The notes under the pieces: generated by a model
What the model saw: the letters and a program-made list of their open reading frames with translations, nothing else
The model's database searches: none
What the model was told of the DNA's origin: nothing
Assembly (NCBI GenBank): GCA_947259335.1
Contig: CAMYMQ010000310.1
Coordinates: 1-59,235, forward strand
Source: an uncultured Alphaproteobacteria bacterium
Lineage (GTDB): Bacteria > Pseudomonadota > Alphaproteobacteria > Bin65
Length of the DNA: 59,235 nucleotides
Direction: 5' to 3'
Shown here: positions 1 through 8,629 of the stretch, piece after piece
How positions within the stretch are numbered: the first letter of the stretch is position 1
How the letters are laid out: each line of letters begins with the position of its first letter
Made by a program: the position numbers and the translations under genes

Positions 1-3000
1 CCGGATACTTGCCCAGGTTGGCGTAGGCCGTGCCCCGGTCGTAGTAGCTCCCCGCCGACGGCGCCAGCTTGATCGCCTGGTCGAAGTCCGCGATCGCCTG
101 CTCGTAGCGCTTGAGATGCGCGTAGGCGATCCCCCGGCTGTAGAACGCCGCAGGGTCCCGAGGCGACAGCTTCAGTGCCGCGTCGAAGTCCGAGATCGCC
201 TCCGAATACGAACCCAAGTTCGCGTGGGCCGTGCCGCGGTTGTAGTGGCTCGCCGCATGCTTCGGCTTCAGATGGAGCGCGGTGTCGAAATCCGCGATCG
301 CCTTGCGAAACTGTTTCAGGTTGGCGTGCGCCGTGCCCCGGTTGAAAAAGGCGCCGGCATTCCGCGGGTCGATCTCGACCGCTTGATCGAAGTCGAGGAT
401 GGCTCTGGGGAACTGCTTCAGGCTCGCATAGGCGATGCCGCGATTGTAGAGCGCGGCGGCGTCGTTCGGATTGAGGTTGATCGCCTCGTCGTAGTCCGCG
501 ATCGCCTTCTGAAACTGCTTGAGGCTCGCGTAAGTGGTGCCGCGGTTGTAGTGGGCGGCGGCTTCGCCGGGCGAGAGCTCGATCGCGGTCCCGAAGTCCT
601 CCAGGGCCTTCTCGGGCTGGCCGAGTGTCGCGTAAATGGTGCCGCGATTATAGTAGGCGTTCGCGTCCTTCGGGTTCAGCACGAGCGTCTGGTCGAAATC
701 CTCGAGAGCCTTGTCGAATTGCTTGAGGTGGGCCTGGATGGTGCCGCGCCTGAAATAGGCCTTGGCGCTGCGCGGATTCAGCTCGATCGCCTTCTCGAGA
801 TCCGCGATCGCCTCCTTGTATTTCTTCAGATCGATGTAGGCCTCGCCGCGGCTGAAATGGCCGGCGCTGCTCCGGGGATCCAGTTTCAGCGTCTTGTCGA
901 AGTCGCGGATCGCCTCTTCATGCTTTCCCAGAGAGGCGTAGATCTGCCCCCGCTTGAGGAAGATGCCGGGATCCCGTGGACTGAGGCCGCTCGCCCGATC
1001 AAAGTCCGCAATCGCCTCTCGATACTGCTTGAGCTCCGCGAACGAGCTGCCGCGCCGGATATAGGCGCCTGCGTTGCGGGGATTGATCTCGATGGCCTTG
1101 CCGAAGTCGGCCACCGCCTTCCGATGGCGTTTCAGCGCGGCCCGCGCCTTGCCCCGTCCCAGATAGGCATCGGCATAGGCCGGATCGATGCCGATCGCCT
1201 GATCGAAGTTGGCGATCGCCCGTTCGAAGTCCCTGAGCTTGGCGAAGGCGTCTCCGCGCAGGTAGACGGCGACCGCGTCATGCGGCCTGAACTTCAGCGA
1301 CTGGTTGAAGTCGGCAATAGCTTTGCGGAACTGGTCCAACCGGGCATGAGCGACGCCCCGATGGTAATAGACCGCGCCATCGCCCGGCCCCAGGTCGACC
1401 ACCTTGCCGAAATCGGCAATCGCCCGCTCGAACTGTTCGAGATCCGCATAGGCCCTGCCCCGGCCGAAATAGGCGGCGGACAGACGCGGCGCGAGCTCGA
1501 TGGCGGTATCGAAGTCGTCAATCGCCTGCTTGTATTTCTTCACGCTCGCAAAGGCGGCACCGCGCGCGTAGTGGGCGCCGGCGTGACGCGGGGCAAGCTC
1601 CAGGGCCTTGTCGAAGTCCGGAATCGCCTTTTCGAACAGCTTCAGGCGGGCATAGGCCGCACCCCGGCTGCGATAGGTCGCGGCGTCGCGCGGATCGATG
1701 TCGATCGCCTTGTCGAAATCGGCGACCGCGCGGCCGTGCCGCCCCAGGCGAGCCTGGGCGGTACCCCGGTTGAAATAGGCGGCGGCCCGGCGCGGACGCA
1801 GGTCGATCACCTGACCGAAGTCGGCGACCGCCTTTTCGTGTTCGCCCAGCCGGGCATGCGCTTCGCCCCGGCCGAAGTAAGCCGCGGCATAGCGCGGATC
1901 CAGGCCGATCGCCCGCTCATAGTCGGCGATGGCCTTTCGATACTGCTCAAGCTTACGGTGGACCTCGGCCCGGCCGAACAGCGCAAGGGCATCGCGCGGG
2001 TCCAGGCGGATCGCTTCCCCAAAGTCGGCGAACGCCTTGGGATGCTGCCCAAGCCGGAAATGCGCCCCGCCCCGGCTGCGGTACGCGGCGGTGTGGCCAG
2101 GAGAGAGATTGATTGTGGCATCGAAGTCGGCGATCGCTTTCGGATAGCTCTTGAGCCGCGTGTAGACGACGCCGCGATCGTAATGGGTGCCGGCGTGACC
2201 CGGGCTCAGGGCAAGCGCCTTGTCGAAATCCGCGATCGCTTTCCTGAAGTGCTTCAGGCTGGCGTGAGCGGCGCCCCGGCTGCGATAGGCGACGACCTCA
2301 TCGGGGGTAAGCTCGATGGTCCTGTCGAAGTCGGCGACCGCTTTCTGGTAGCGCCCGAGCCGGGCCTGAGCCCGGCCCCGCTTGTAATAGGCGGCGGCGT
2401 GCCGGGGCCGCAACTCGATCACCTTGTCGAAATCCGCCACCGCCCGGTCGTGCTCGCCCAGGCGCGCCTGGACGTCTCCCCGCCCGAAATAGGCGGCCAC
2501 ATAGCGCGGATCGAGGGTGACCGCCTGCGCATAGTCCTCGACCGCCTTGCGGTATTGCTTCAGCCGGCGGTGGACCTCGCCCCGGCCGTAGAAGGCGAGC
2601 GCGTCGCGCGGATCGAGGCGGATCGCATTCCCATAGTCGGCGAATGCCTTGGGGAATTGATCGAGCCTGAAATGCGCGCGGCCCCGGTGCCGGTACGCGG
2701 CGGCATAGCGCGGCCTGAGGTCGATCGCCGCATCCAGATCGGCAACCGCCTTTTGGAAGTCGCCCTTTCGGGCGAAGGCAACCGCGCGGTCGAAGTGGGT
2801 GCCGGCGTGACGCGGGCCCAGCTCAAGGGCCTTGTCGAAGTCCGCGATCGCCTTGCCGAACTGTTCCAGGCTGGCGTAGGCCGCGCCCCGGCTGCGGTAG
2901 GCGGCGGCATGGCGCGGCGCGAGGCCGAGGGCCTTGTCGAAATCGGCGATCGCCTTCGCGAACCGTCGTAGGCGAACCTGCGCCGTACCGCGGCTATAAT

Positions 3001-4750
3001 AGGCGGCGGCATCGCGCGGCCGCATGTCGATCACCTTGGTGAAATCCTCGACGGCCTTGGCGTGCGCGCCGAGCCGGGCGTGGGCGCGGCCACGGGCCAG
3101 ATACGCCGCCGTGTAGCGGGGATCGAGACCGATGGCCCGGTCGAAGTCGCCAACCGCCTTCCCATACCGCCGAAGCGCAGCATATGCCGTCCCCCGGCTG
3201 AAATAGGCGGCGATATGGTCGGGCTCGACCCCAATGGTCTGATCGAAGCTCGCGATCGCTTCCTGCACTCGCGTCATATGCCAGAAGGCCTTGCCCCGTC
3301 CGAACAGCGCCGCGGCGTATCGGGGATTCAGGTCCAGCGCTTTGCCAAACTGTTCGAGCGAACGGGCATAGTGCCCGAGTGCGGCCAGGGACTGGCCCCG
3401 CTGGTGATAGGCGCGCGCGTCCTTCGGCGTCAGTTCGACGACCCGGTCGAAATCCGCGATCGCCCGGGCGTGATCTCCCAGATTGGCGTGGGCCCGGCCG
3501 CGGCTGAAATAGGCGGCGGCCGAATTCGGCGTCAGGGCGACCGCCTTGTCGAAATCCGCAATCGCCTGCTGGAACTGCTTCAGCCGCGCAAAGGCCGTCC
3601 CGCGTTCGCGGTAGGCCCCGGAATCATCCGGCTTCAGTTCGATGGCCTTGTCGAAGTCGGCGATGGCGTCGCGGTACTTGCGCAGCGCCGCACGGGCCCG
3701 GCCGCGGAATGCATAGGCCTCGGCAGACCGCGGGGTGAGCCGGATCACCTGATCGAAGTCGGCAACTGCCCGCCGGTATCGCTTGAGACTGAAATGCGCG
3801 TCGCCTCGTTCACGATAATGCGCGGCGTCGCGCGGGTTCAGCCGGATGGCCTGGTCGAAATCCGAGATTGCCTTCTCGAAGTCTTCCTGCAGCCGGAAGA
3901 CCGAGGCCCTGCTCGCGAACGCGATCGCAAGATCCGGGCGCAACCGGATCGCCTGGCCAAAGTCGGCAATCGCCTTCGGATACTGTTTGAGACCGCGATA
4001 GGCATTGCCCCGGCCCAGATGGGCGGTCGCGTCGCGCGGCCTGAGGCGAAGCGCCCGGTCGAAATCGCGGATCGCCGCGGCAAACTTGGCCAGCCTGTTT
4101 CGAGACGAACCCCGCCGCACGTAAAGGCGAGGATTGCGGGGATTGAGGCCGATCGCCCGACCGAAGTCCGCCTCGGCGTCCTGGTGCCGGTCCAGTTTTG
4201 CGAGGGTCACGCCGCGGTTGAAATAGGCGGTGGCATCGCGACGGTTCAGTTCGATGGCCCGGTCGTAGCTGGCAAGCGCCGCGCGGTAGTCGCCGAGATT
4301 GGCGTAGGCCAGACCCCGGTTGTAGTGGGCCGCGGCGAAGGTGGGGTCCAGCTTGGCGGCCTGATCGAAATCGCTGATCGCCAGTTCGTATCGGTTCAGG
4401 TTGTAGTAGGCGATGCCTCGGTTGAGGTAGGCAATGCGATCCTTGGCATCGATCCCGAGGGCGGCCTTGAAGTCCGCGATCGCCTTTTCGAAATCGTTGA
4501 GCGCGGCGTGGGCAATGCCCCGTTTCGTATAGGCTTGAGCATATTTCGGGCTCAATTCGAGGGCCTGGTCGAGATCGGCGATCGCCTTCTGGTACTCGTC
4601 CAGCTTGAGGTAGGCGCTGCCGCGTCCAAAGTAGGCTGCCGCATAGCGGGCTGCGAGGTCGATAGCGCTTGTGAAATCGGCGATCGCCTTCTGGTTCTGG
4701 TCCAGTTGGGCAAGTGCCTTGCCGCGCTGAAAAAAGAGAAAGGCCTTTTC
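1..4750 (-). repeat. tandem ~102-bp degenerate repeats encoding TPR units
   Basis: Motifs such as the complement of 'gcgatcgcc' and 'taggcggcgg' recur about every 102 bp, which is 34 codons, across the whole stretch. Copies differ at many bases but keep consensus TPR positions. The array explains why the opposite strand also stays open for long stretches. It continues past the left edge. Confidence 0.9.
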
Positions 4751-5053
4751 GGCGCCCTCCTGCCGGGACCGCGCCAGCAACCAGGAACACGCCGCCACGG
4801 CCTTGGCCGGTTCAGAGCCCGCGCAGGTCTTCAAATTCTGATTGAACGTCTGGGCCGAGGCCGTCAGTCCCGGCGCGAGAGCGAGCAAGCCTGCGAGAGC
4901 GAACGCGGGAAGCAGCTTCAGTGCGGGACCGGCAAAGGCATCGACGAAGCAGCGGGCGCCGCCCCAGATTAATTCAATTATAAGTGGAAAATAGGAACGG
5001 GAGCCGGTGATGTCGATTGTAGACTCCCGTGAAGACAAGCGGAACATGCGCAT
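1..5053 (-). CDS. giant secreted TPR-repeat protein, 3' end outside window
   Basis: The minus-strand frame is open from an ATG at 5053 to the window edge, at least 1684 codons. A hydrophobic stretch (about residues 45-66) ending in Ala-Ser-Ala before QTFNQ looks like a signal peptide or signal anchor. The remainder is about 46 tandem 34-residue TPR units of the type AYFNRG-AYA-L--Y-KAIADFD-AI-L-P. Register is kept throughout with no frameshift. TPR arrays are protein-protein scaffolds; secretion would place this one in the periplasm, possibly organising envelope or polysaccharide assembly, which is inference. The start is uncertain: about 45 residues precede the hydrophobic core, a second ATG lies at 5047, and no in-frame ATG or GTG sits closer to the core. 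Stop codon and full length are unknown. Confidence 0.88.
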   Translation of the reverse strand, partial: MRMFRLSSRESTIDITGSRSYFPLIIELIWGGARCFVDAFAGPALKLLPAFALAGLLALAPGLTASAQTFNQNLKTCAGSEPAKAVAACSWLLARSRQEGAEKAFLFFQRGKALAQLDQNQKAIADFTSAIDLAARYAAAYFGRGSAYLKLDEYQKAIADLDQALELSPKYAQAYTKRGIAHAALNDFEKAIADFKAALGIDAKDRIAYLNRGIAYYNLNRYELAISDFDQAAKLDPTFAAAHYNRGLAYANLGDYRAALASYDRAIELNRRDATAYFNRGVTLAKLDRHQDAEADFGRAIGLNPRNPRLYVRRGSSRNRLAKFAAAIRDFDRALRLRPRDATAHLGRGNAYRGLKQYPKAIADFGQAIRLRPDLAIAFASRASVFRLQEDFEKAISDFDQAIRLNPRDAAHYRERGDAHFSLKRYRRAVADFDQVIRLTPRSAEAYAFRGRARAALRKYRDAIADFDKAIELKPDDSGAYRERGTAFARLKQFQQAIADFDKAVALTPNSAAAYFSRGRAHANLGDHARAIADFDRVVELTPKDARAYHQRGQSLAALGHYARSLEQFGKALDLNPRYAAALFGRGKAFWHMTRVQEAIASFDQTIGVEPDHIAAYFSRGTAYAALRRYGKAVGDFDRAIGLDPRYTAAYLARGRAHARLGAHAKAVEDFTKVIDMRPRDAAAYYSRGTAQVRLRRFAKAIADFDKALGLAPRHAAAYRSRGAAYASLEQFGKAIADFDKALELGPRHAGTHFDRAVAFARKGDFQKAVADLDAAIDLRPRYAAAYRHRGRAHFRLDQFPKAFADYGNAIRLDPRDALAFYGRGEVHRRLKQYRKAVEDYAQAVTLDPRYVAAYFGRGDVQARLGEHDRAVADFDKVIELRPRHAAAYYKRGRAQARLGRYQKAVADFDRTIELTPDEVVAYRSRGAAHASLKHFRKAIADFDKALALSPGHAGTHYDRGVVYTRLKSYPKAIADFDATINLSPGHTAAYRSRGGAHFRLGQHPKAFADFGEAIRLDPRDALALFGRAEVHRKLEQYRKAIADYERAIGLDPRYAAAYFGRGEAHARLGEHEKAVADFGQVIDLRPRRAAAYFNRGTAQARLGRHGRAVADFDKAIDIDPRDAATYRSRGAAYARLKLFEKAIPDFDKALELAPRHAGAHYARGAAFASVKKYKQAIDDFDTAIELAPRLSAAYFGRGRAYADLEQFERAIADFGKVVDLGPGDGAVYYHRGVAHARLDQFRKAIADFNQSLKFRPHDAVAVYLRGDAFAKLRDFERAIANFDQAIGIDPAYADAYLGRGKARAALKRHRKAVADFGKAIEINPRNAGAYIRRGSSFAELKQYREAIADFDRASGLSPRDPGIFLKRGQIYASLGKHEEAIRDFDKTLKLDPRSSAGHFSRGEAYIDLKKYKEAIADLEKAIELNPRSAKAYFRRGTIQAHLKQFDKALEDFDQTLVLNPKDANAYYNRGTIYATLGQPEKALEDFGTAIELSPGEAAAHYNRGTTYASLKQFQKAIADYDEAINLNPNDAAALYNRGIAYASLKQFPRAILDFDQAVEIDPRNAGAFFNRGTAHANLKQFRKAIADFDTALHLKPKHAASHYNRGTAHANLGSYSEAISDFDAALKLSPRDPAAFYSRGIAYAHLKRYEQAIADFDQAIKLAPSAGSYYDRGTAYANLGKYP

Positions 5054-5458
5054 TGTAAGCGCTTCAACTGTTGCGACTTGCCCCCGTCGATATCAAAGGC
5101 TCAATTCGGGGCACCCTCAACGGTAAACGCTTGTTAACCATAAATATGATCGAAACATGTTGTAATTTTGCCACACGCCAACGGATGACACCCACTTGCC
5201 GGCTCGACGGCGTCGATCGGCGCCGGGCGACCGCCTTCTCTACAATCATTACGGGATAGAATGGCCTTCGATCACTGCCGCGCCGGCTTCCTCTCGCTGG
5301 TTTCCCCTTGATGGGGATGACACCGTCCCTTCCCACCCTGTCCGGACCCGTTGATACGGGAAGCCGGTCACTAAAGCGGTGACGCGACGGAATTCAACGA
5401 ACCGCGCGTATATCGAGATGTGGAAGCCATCAGCCATATCGCATCAACGGGAGCCCCC
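5054..5458. other. divergent intergenic region, 405 bp without a gene
   Basis: This region separates the minus-strand TPR gene from the plus-strand PepSY gene, so it should carry both promoters. The part near 5128-5180 is AT-rich compared with the surroundings and contains a CtrA-like box, listed separately. Short open frames here lack a credible start context or recognisable product. I see no RNA gene or terminator. Confidence 0.6.
5123..5138 (-). promoter_or_regulatory. candidate CtrA-type box upstream of the TPR gene
   Basis: The bases read GTAA-ACGCTTG-TTAAC, one mismatch from the alphaproteobacterial CtrA consensus TTAA-N7-TTAAC. The right half continues as GTTAACCAT (5133-5141), an extended half-site common in this class. 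It lies about 70 bp upstream of the TPR start and about 320 bp upstream of the PepSY start. Cell-cycle or envelope-linked control of the TPR gene is inferred from the motif alone. Confidence 0.4.
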
Positions 5459-5743
5459 ATGAAATTCACCCCTCTCCTCGCCGCGGCGGCTATCACCGGC
5501 GGCCTTCTTGCCGCCCAGCCGGCTGCCGCCTCGCCTCCGTCAAAGCCGTGCACGGATGCGGCCGAGAGTTCATGGATGAGCATGGATACCGCGAAGGCGA
5601 AACTCACCGCCGCCGGCTACACGGTCCGGCGCATGAAGATCGCCATGCGTTGCTTCGAGGCCTATGTCGTCAAGGACGGCAAGCGCCTGGAACTGTTTCT
5701 CGACCCGGTATCGGGCGCGGTCGTCGAAACCCGCGAAAACTAG
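5459..5743 (+). CDS. PepSY-domain periplasmic protein
   Basis: This 94-aa protein has an N-terminal signal peptide (MKFTPLLAAAAITGG, cleavage likely after PAAA, about residue 24) followed by one PepSY-like domain. The domain shows the usual order: a helix that includes AKAKLTAAGY, then strands VRRMKIAMRCFEAYVVKDG and the LFLDPVSGAVV hairpin. A GGGAG ribosome-binding site lies directly before the ATG at 5459, so the shorter start is preferred over an upstream in-frame one at 5420. The next gene, a cytochrome b561, starts 10 bases after the stop. Small PepSY proteins often pair with b561 cytochromes in alphaproteobacteria; a redox or metal-binding partnership is inferred. Confidence 0.85.
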   Translation: MKFTPLLAAAAITGGLLAAQPAAASPPSKPCTDAAESSWMSMDTAKAKLTAAGYTVRRMKIAMRCFEAYVVKDGKRLELFLDPVSGAVVETREN

Positions 5744-5753
5744 GCATCAGGCG

Positions 5754-6338
5754 ATGAACGACGGCGAGCGATCCGTGACTCCGTCGACCGGTCCCACGCG
5801 ACCCGAGAGCGTGAGGGTATGGGATCCCCTGGTGCGGATCTTCCACTGGTCGCTCGTCGTCGCCTTTATCGTCGCCTACGCAACGCACGAAGACGGCTTT
5901 TCCGCCACTCACCTGACGGCCGGCTACATCATCGCGGGGCTGGTCGTGTTCCGGCTTCTCTGGGGCTTTGTCGGCAGCCGCCACGCGCGCTTTGCCGATT
6001 TCGTCAAAGGGCCGCGGGCGACCCTCGGCTATCTGCGCGGCCTCCTCACCCGGAACGCACCGTCAACGCTCGGCCACAATCCGGCAGGCGGCGCCATGGT
6101 GCTCGTCCTGCTCCTGCTGTTGGCCGTCATCAGCCTCTCCGGCTGGGGCATGACCACCACGGCCTTCTACGCCAGCGCGACGCTCGAGGGCATCCACGAG
6201 ACGGCAGTCAATCTCACGCTTGTCGCCATCGCCCTGCACCTGCTCGGAGTGATCGCATCGAGCATCGCCCACCGGGAAAACCTCGTCCGTGCGATGATTA
6301 CCGGGCGGAAGAAATCCGCTCCTGCGGCCAGACACTGA
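5754..6338 (+). CDS. cytochrome b561 family protein
   Basis: A 194-aa inner-membrane protein with the b561 di-haem fold. VWDPLVRIFHW near the N-terminus carries the first haem-ligand histidine. About four membrane segments follow: after residue 30, around AGYIIAGLVVFRLLWGF, the Leu-rich stretch MVLVLLLLLAVISLSGW, and the C-terminal VNLTLVAIALHLLGVIA. Further histidines in IHET and ALHLL are likely ligands. The family moves electrons from quinol or substrate to haem acceptors. The gene starts 10 bases after the PepSY gene, with AGG upstream of the ATG, so the two form an operon. Confidence 0.88.
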   Translation: MNDGERSVTPSTGPTRPESVRVWDPLVRIFHWSLVVAFIVAYATHEDGFSATHLTAGYIIAGLVVFRLLWGFVGSRHARFADFVKGPRATLGYLRGLLTRNAPSTLGHNPAGGAMVLVLLLLLAVISLSGWGMTTTAFYASATLEGIHETAVNLTLVAIALHLLGVIASSIAHRENLVRAMITGRKKSAPAARH

Positions 6339-6361
6339 CGGCGCGGCCAGACACCTCGGCG

Positions 6362-6805
6362 TCAGGTCGCCGCCGCCGATCCAGACGTCACAGCACCTCG
6401 CTCAGCCGCGTCCAACAGTTCGCCGACCGTCCTGCCGGGGCCGAGCCAGTCTCCCGCGTCGGCGGCGTCGCGCACGACCATTGTTGAAATGCTGCAATAG
6501 TCGGTCAGCGAGATGAACATGCGCAGCAGGCCGAAGGTAACGTCGGAGCCGACCACCGCGAGCCATTTGCTCTCGCCCCAGTTCGGCGCGATGGCCTGCA
6601 CCAGTACGGCGACCATTCGAATGTCTGCCCCGCTCAGCTCGAGCTCCGCAGACCTGAGATCGCAGATCGCGCGAAGACCCGGTCGAAATTCGGGATGCTG
6701 CGACATCTGAGAATATCCGTTCCGGATATCGTCGAAATCGACGCGCCCCGAATAGCGAACGACGAACACCCCCATCTCAACATCCAATGTCACGGAATCG
6801 AGCAC
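6362..6805 (-). CDS. STAS/SpoIIAA-like protein
   Basis: A 147-aa soluble protein. The pattern VFVVRYSGRVDFDDIRNGY, then RAICDLRSAELELSGADI, then WLAVVGSDVTFGLLRMF matches the alternating strand-helix layout of SpoIIAA-like/STAS domains. The listed start is GTG; an in-frame ATG at codon 11 is the alternative, and neither has a clear ribosome-binding site. It is convergent with the b561 gene, 23 bp apart. Its partner and function cannot be told from the sequence. Confidence 0.6.
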   Translation of the reverse strand: MLDSVTLDVEMGVFVVRYSGRVDFDDIRNGYSQMSQHPEFRPGLRAICDLRSAELELSGADIRMVAVLVQAIAPNWGESKWLAVVGSDVTFGLLRMFISLTDYCSISTMVVRDAADAGDWLGPGRTVGELLDAAERGAVTSGSAAAT

Positions 6806-6829
6806 CGGTCGCGCGTCGCTATAGGGTTC

Positions 6830-6846
6830 GTTGGGCCGGCCCCAAC
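6830..6846. repeat. short inverted repeat GTTGGG/CCCAAC
   Basis: Perfect 6-bp arms flank a 5-base loop, 24 bp upstream of the STAS-like gene and after the end of the HddC-GmhB gene. No T-run follows in either direction, so it is not an obvious intrinsic terminator. Confidence 0.35.
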
Positions 6847-7013
6847 AGAAGAGCCGGCGCGGGACACGATGAAGTCACCAGGAGAAACCTGTTCGGGGCC
6901 GTCGACTTCCCCATGGTAGCACGACACACGGCGCGAAACACCTACTGCGTGTTTTTCGGCGGCACGGCGCCGTACACTCAAACCGACCGGACACCGCCGC
7001 CCGAGAGACCGGT

Positions 7014-8234
7014 TCAGGGCACCGTTTCGAGATCCGAGAGGCAAGCCGAGACGAAGCCGTCGAGGTCGCCGCCGGGGAAGAGGAAACTCGGCAGGCCTGC
7101 CGCATCCGCTGCTTCCAGGTCGCTGGCCTTGTCTCCAATGAGAAAGCTGCCCGTTCGGTCGATGGGCCACTCGGCCATCGCTTGCAGCAACATCCCCGGC
7201 GCCGGCTTGCGGCAATCGCAGGCCTGCCGATAGGGGCCAACACCTTCGGTCGGGTGATGCGGGCAATAGAAGAATGCGTCGACATGCGCCGCCGACCCGG
7301 CAAGCCGCCCGTTGATCCATCGGTGCAGCGTTTGAACGGTCTCCTCGTCGTAGTATCCGCGAGCGACTCCCGCCTGGTTGGTCACCACGAAGACGAAATA
7401 GCCCGCGTCGTTGAGCCGCGCTATGGCGCGCGCGGCTCCGTCGACCCACTCGATCTGGTCTGGCCGGTGGACATACCCTCCGTCCTTGTTGAGAACCCCG
7501 TCCCGGTCCAGGAACACGGCCGGACGCCGGGACCATGACCCGACGGTCCGGGTGGCGCGCTCGAAGTCTTCCGGTGTTCCGATGTCCAGAAAGCGTCCGG
7601 GCAAGGCGATGCCCGCCAAACGTCCTTCCGCGGTCAATGCCGGGAAAATGTCGTGTTCGAGCGAGCAGTTTCCCTCCGACAACCGGTCGAGAAGGCTCCG
7701 GTCCAGCCAATAGATGCCGCCATTGATATAGCCGGGCCGCGCGTCGACCTTTTCCGTAAACGACAGGACGCGTCCGTCTTCGGCGATCTCGACACGACCG
7801 TATCTGGCTGTGTCGGCAAGCTCGCGCAGGGCGATACGACCGATGACGCCTTCGGCCAGTGGCGGCGCCGTAACCCGGAGAAGATTGACGTCGAACCAGG
7901 AGTCGCCGTTCATCAACAGGAAGCGATCGTCAAGATATCGGCCCGCGTACCGGATCGCACCGCCGGTTCCTGCCGGGCTCGGCTCCTCGACATAGATCAG
8001 CCGCACCCCGAAGCGCTCCCCTCCTCCAAGCCGGCTCCTGAAGGGCTCCGCGGACGGGCCGACCAGCAGGATCACCTCCGTGACGCCATGGCGCTTCAAT
8101 TCGAAAAGAAGATGTTCGATGAACGGCCGCCCGGCGACGGTGAGCAACGGCTTGGGCGTTTCCCTGGTACGCTCCCCCAAACGGGTGCCCTTGCCGCCGG
8201 CGAGGATGACGGCCTGAAGTCTGCATTCCGTCAT
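7014..8234 (-). CDS. bifunctional heptose-1-phosphate nucleotidyltransferase / heptose bisphosphate phosphatase
   Basis: A 406-aa fusion. Residues 5-235 are a sugar-1-phosphate nucleotidyltransferase: LAGGKGTRLG at 11-20, PKPLL at 27-31, MNGDSW near 108-113 and YINGGIYW near 169-176, resembling HddC. Residues 238-400 are a HAD phosphatase of the GmhB type: FLDRDGVLN at 241-249, with D243 and D245 catalytic, VTNQAGV at 284-290, zinc-binding CPHH (324-327) and CDC (339-341), and GDKASD at 367-372. Such a protein would dephosphorylate D-glycero-D-manno-heptose 1,7-bisphosphate and then load GMP to give GDP-heptose. The matching kinase hddA is at 34586. No GmhA isomerase is seen here. The start is ATG with only a weak ribosome-binding site. 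Confidence 0.88.
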   Translation of the reverse strand: MTECRLQAVILAGGKGTRLGERTRETPKPLLTVAGRPFIEHLLFELKRHGVTEVILLVGPSAEPFRSRLGGGERFGVRLIYVEEPSPAGTGGAIRYAGRYLDDRFLLMNGDSWFDVNLLRVTAPPLAEGVIGRIALRELADTARYGRVEIAEDGRVLSFTEKVDARPGYINGGIYWLDRSLLDRLSEGNCSLEHDIFPALTAEGRLAGIALPGRFLDIGTPEDFERATRTVGSWSRRPAVFLDRDGVLNKDGGYVHRPDQIEWVDGAARAIARLNDAGYFVFVVTNQAGVARGYYDEETVQTLHRWINGRLAGSAAHVDAFFYCPHHPTEGVGPYRQACDCRKPAPGMLLQAMAEWPIDRTGSFLIGDKASDLEAADAAGLPSFLFPGGDLDGFVSACLSDLETVP

Positions 8235-8273
8235 CCTAGGCGGCCGAACGTGTCGGCAAACCAGCTGCCCCGA

Positions 8274-8498
8274 CTAGTTCCCGACGCGCAAGAAGTCCCC
8301 GCCGACCGCCCGCGCGCAAATCGAACGCACCTGTTTCTGGCAGTCCTGCAGTTTGCGGGCCGAGCATTCCCGTTCGAGGCGCTGACACATCTCGACCTTT
8401 GGATCCGGTTCGGGACTGGGCGACATCCCAAACCACCACACGGTGCCGGCAAGCACCGCTCCGGCCAGGCAACAGACAAATATCTGCGGTTTGGACAT
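8274..8498 (-). CDS. small membrane-anchored cysteine-containing protein
   Basis: A 74-aa protein with one N-terminal hydrophobic segment (QIFVCCLAGAVLAGTVWWFGM). The outside-facing tail carries four cysteines in the pattern C-x6-C-x7-C-x6-C, which could form two disulfides. AGCGAGGG upstream of the ATG is a reasonable ribosome-binding site. It lies between the heptose enzyme and the pentapeptide gene on the same strand. I do not recognise the family. Confidence 0.55.
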   Translation of the reverse strand: MSKPQIFVCCLAGAVLAGTVWWFGMSPSPEPDPKVEMCQRLERECSARKLQDCQKQVRSICARAVGGDFLRVGN

Positions 8499-8629
8499 CG
8501 AGCCCTCGCTGAGCGCGACTCATCGCAACCATGATACCAAATCCGGGCGTCGACATGTCGATATTCTGCGCCCCCGGACCTCCGTGAGACCCAGGCCCCG
8601 GACAGGCAGCCGTTTCGAGGCGCCCGACA

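Noticed and set aside
116-2971. Long plus-strand open frame of 951 codons opposite the TPR gene
   Set aside because: Its product is a monotonous Arg/Val/Gly repeat that is the exact antisense of the TPR consensus in codon register; the minus-strand reading gives canonical TPR units.
1-4750. CRISPR or satellite interpretation of the 102-bp repeats
   Set aside because: Period is 34 codons, repeats are degenerate and in frame, and there are no unique spacers; it is protein-coding.
3810-4790. Minus-strand 326-codon frame
   Set aside because: Shifted reading of the TPR array; no domain and overlaps the real gene.
3062-4972. Second long plus-strand frame of 636 codons
   Set aside because: Same antisense artefact in the same register as the 116-2971 frame.
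6830-6846. Stem-loop as an intrinsic terminator
   Set aside because: No U-tract follows on either strand and the stem is only six pairs.
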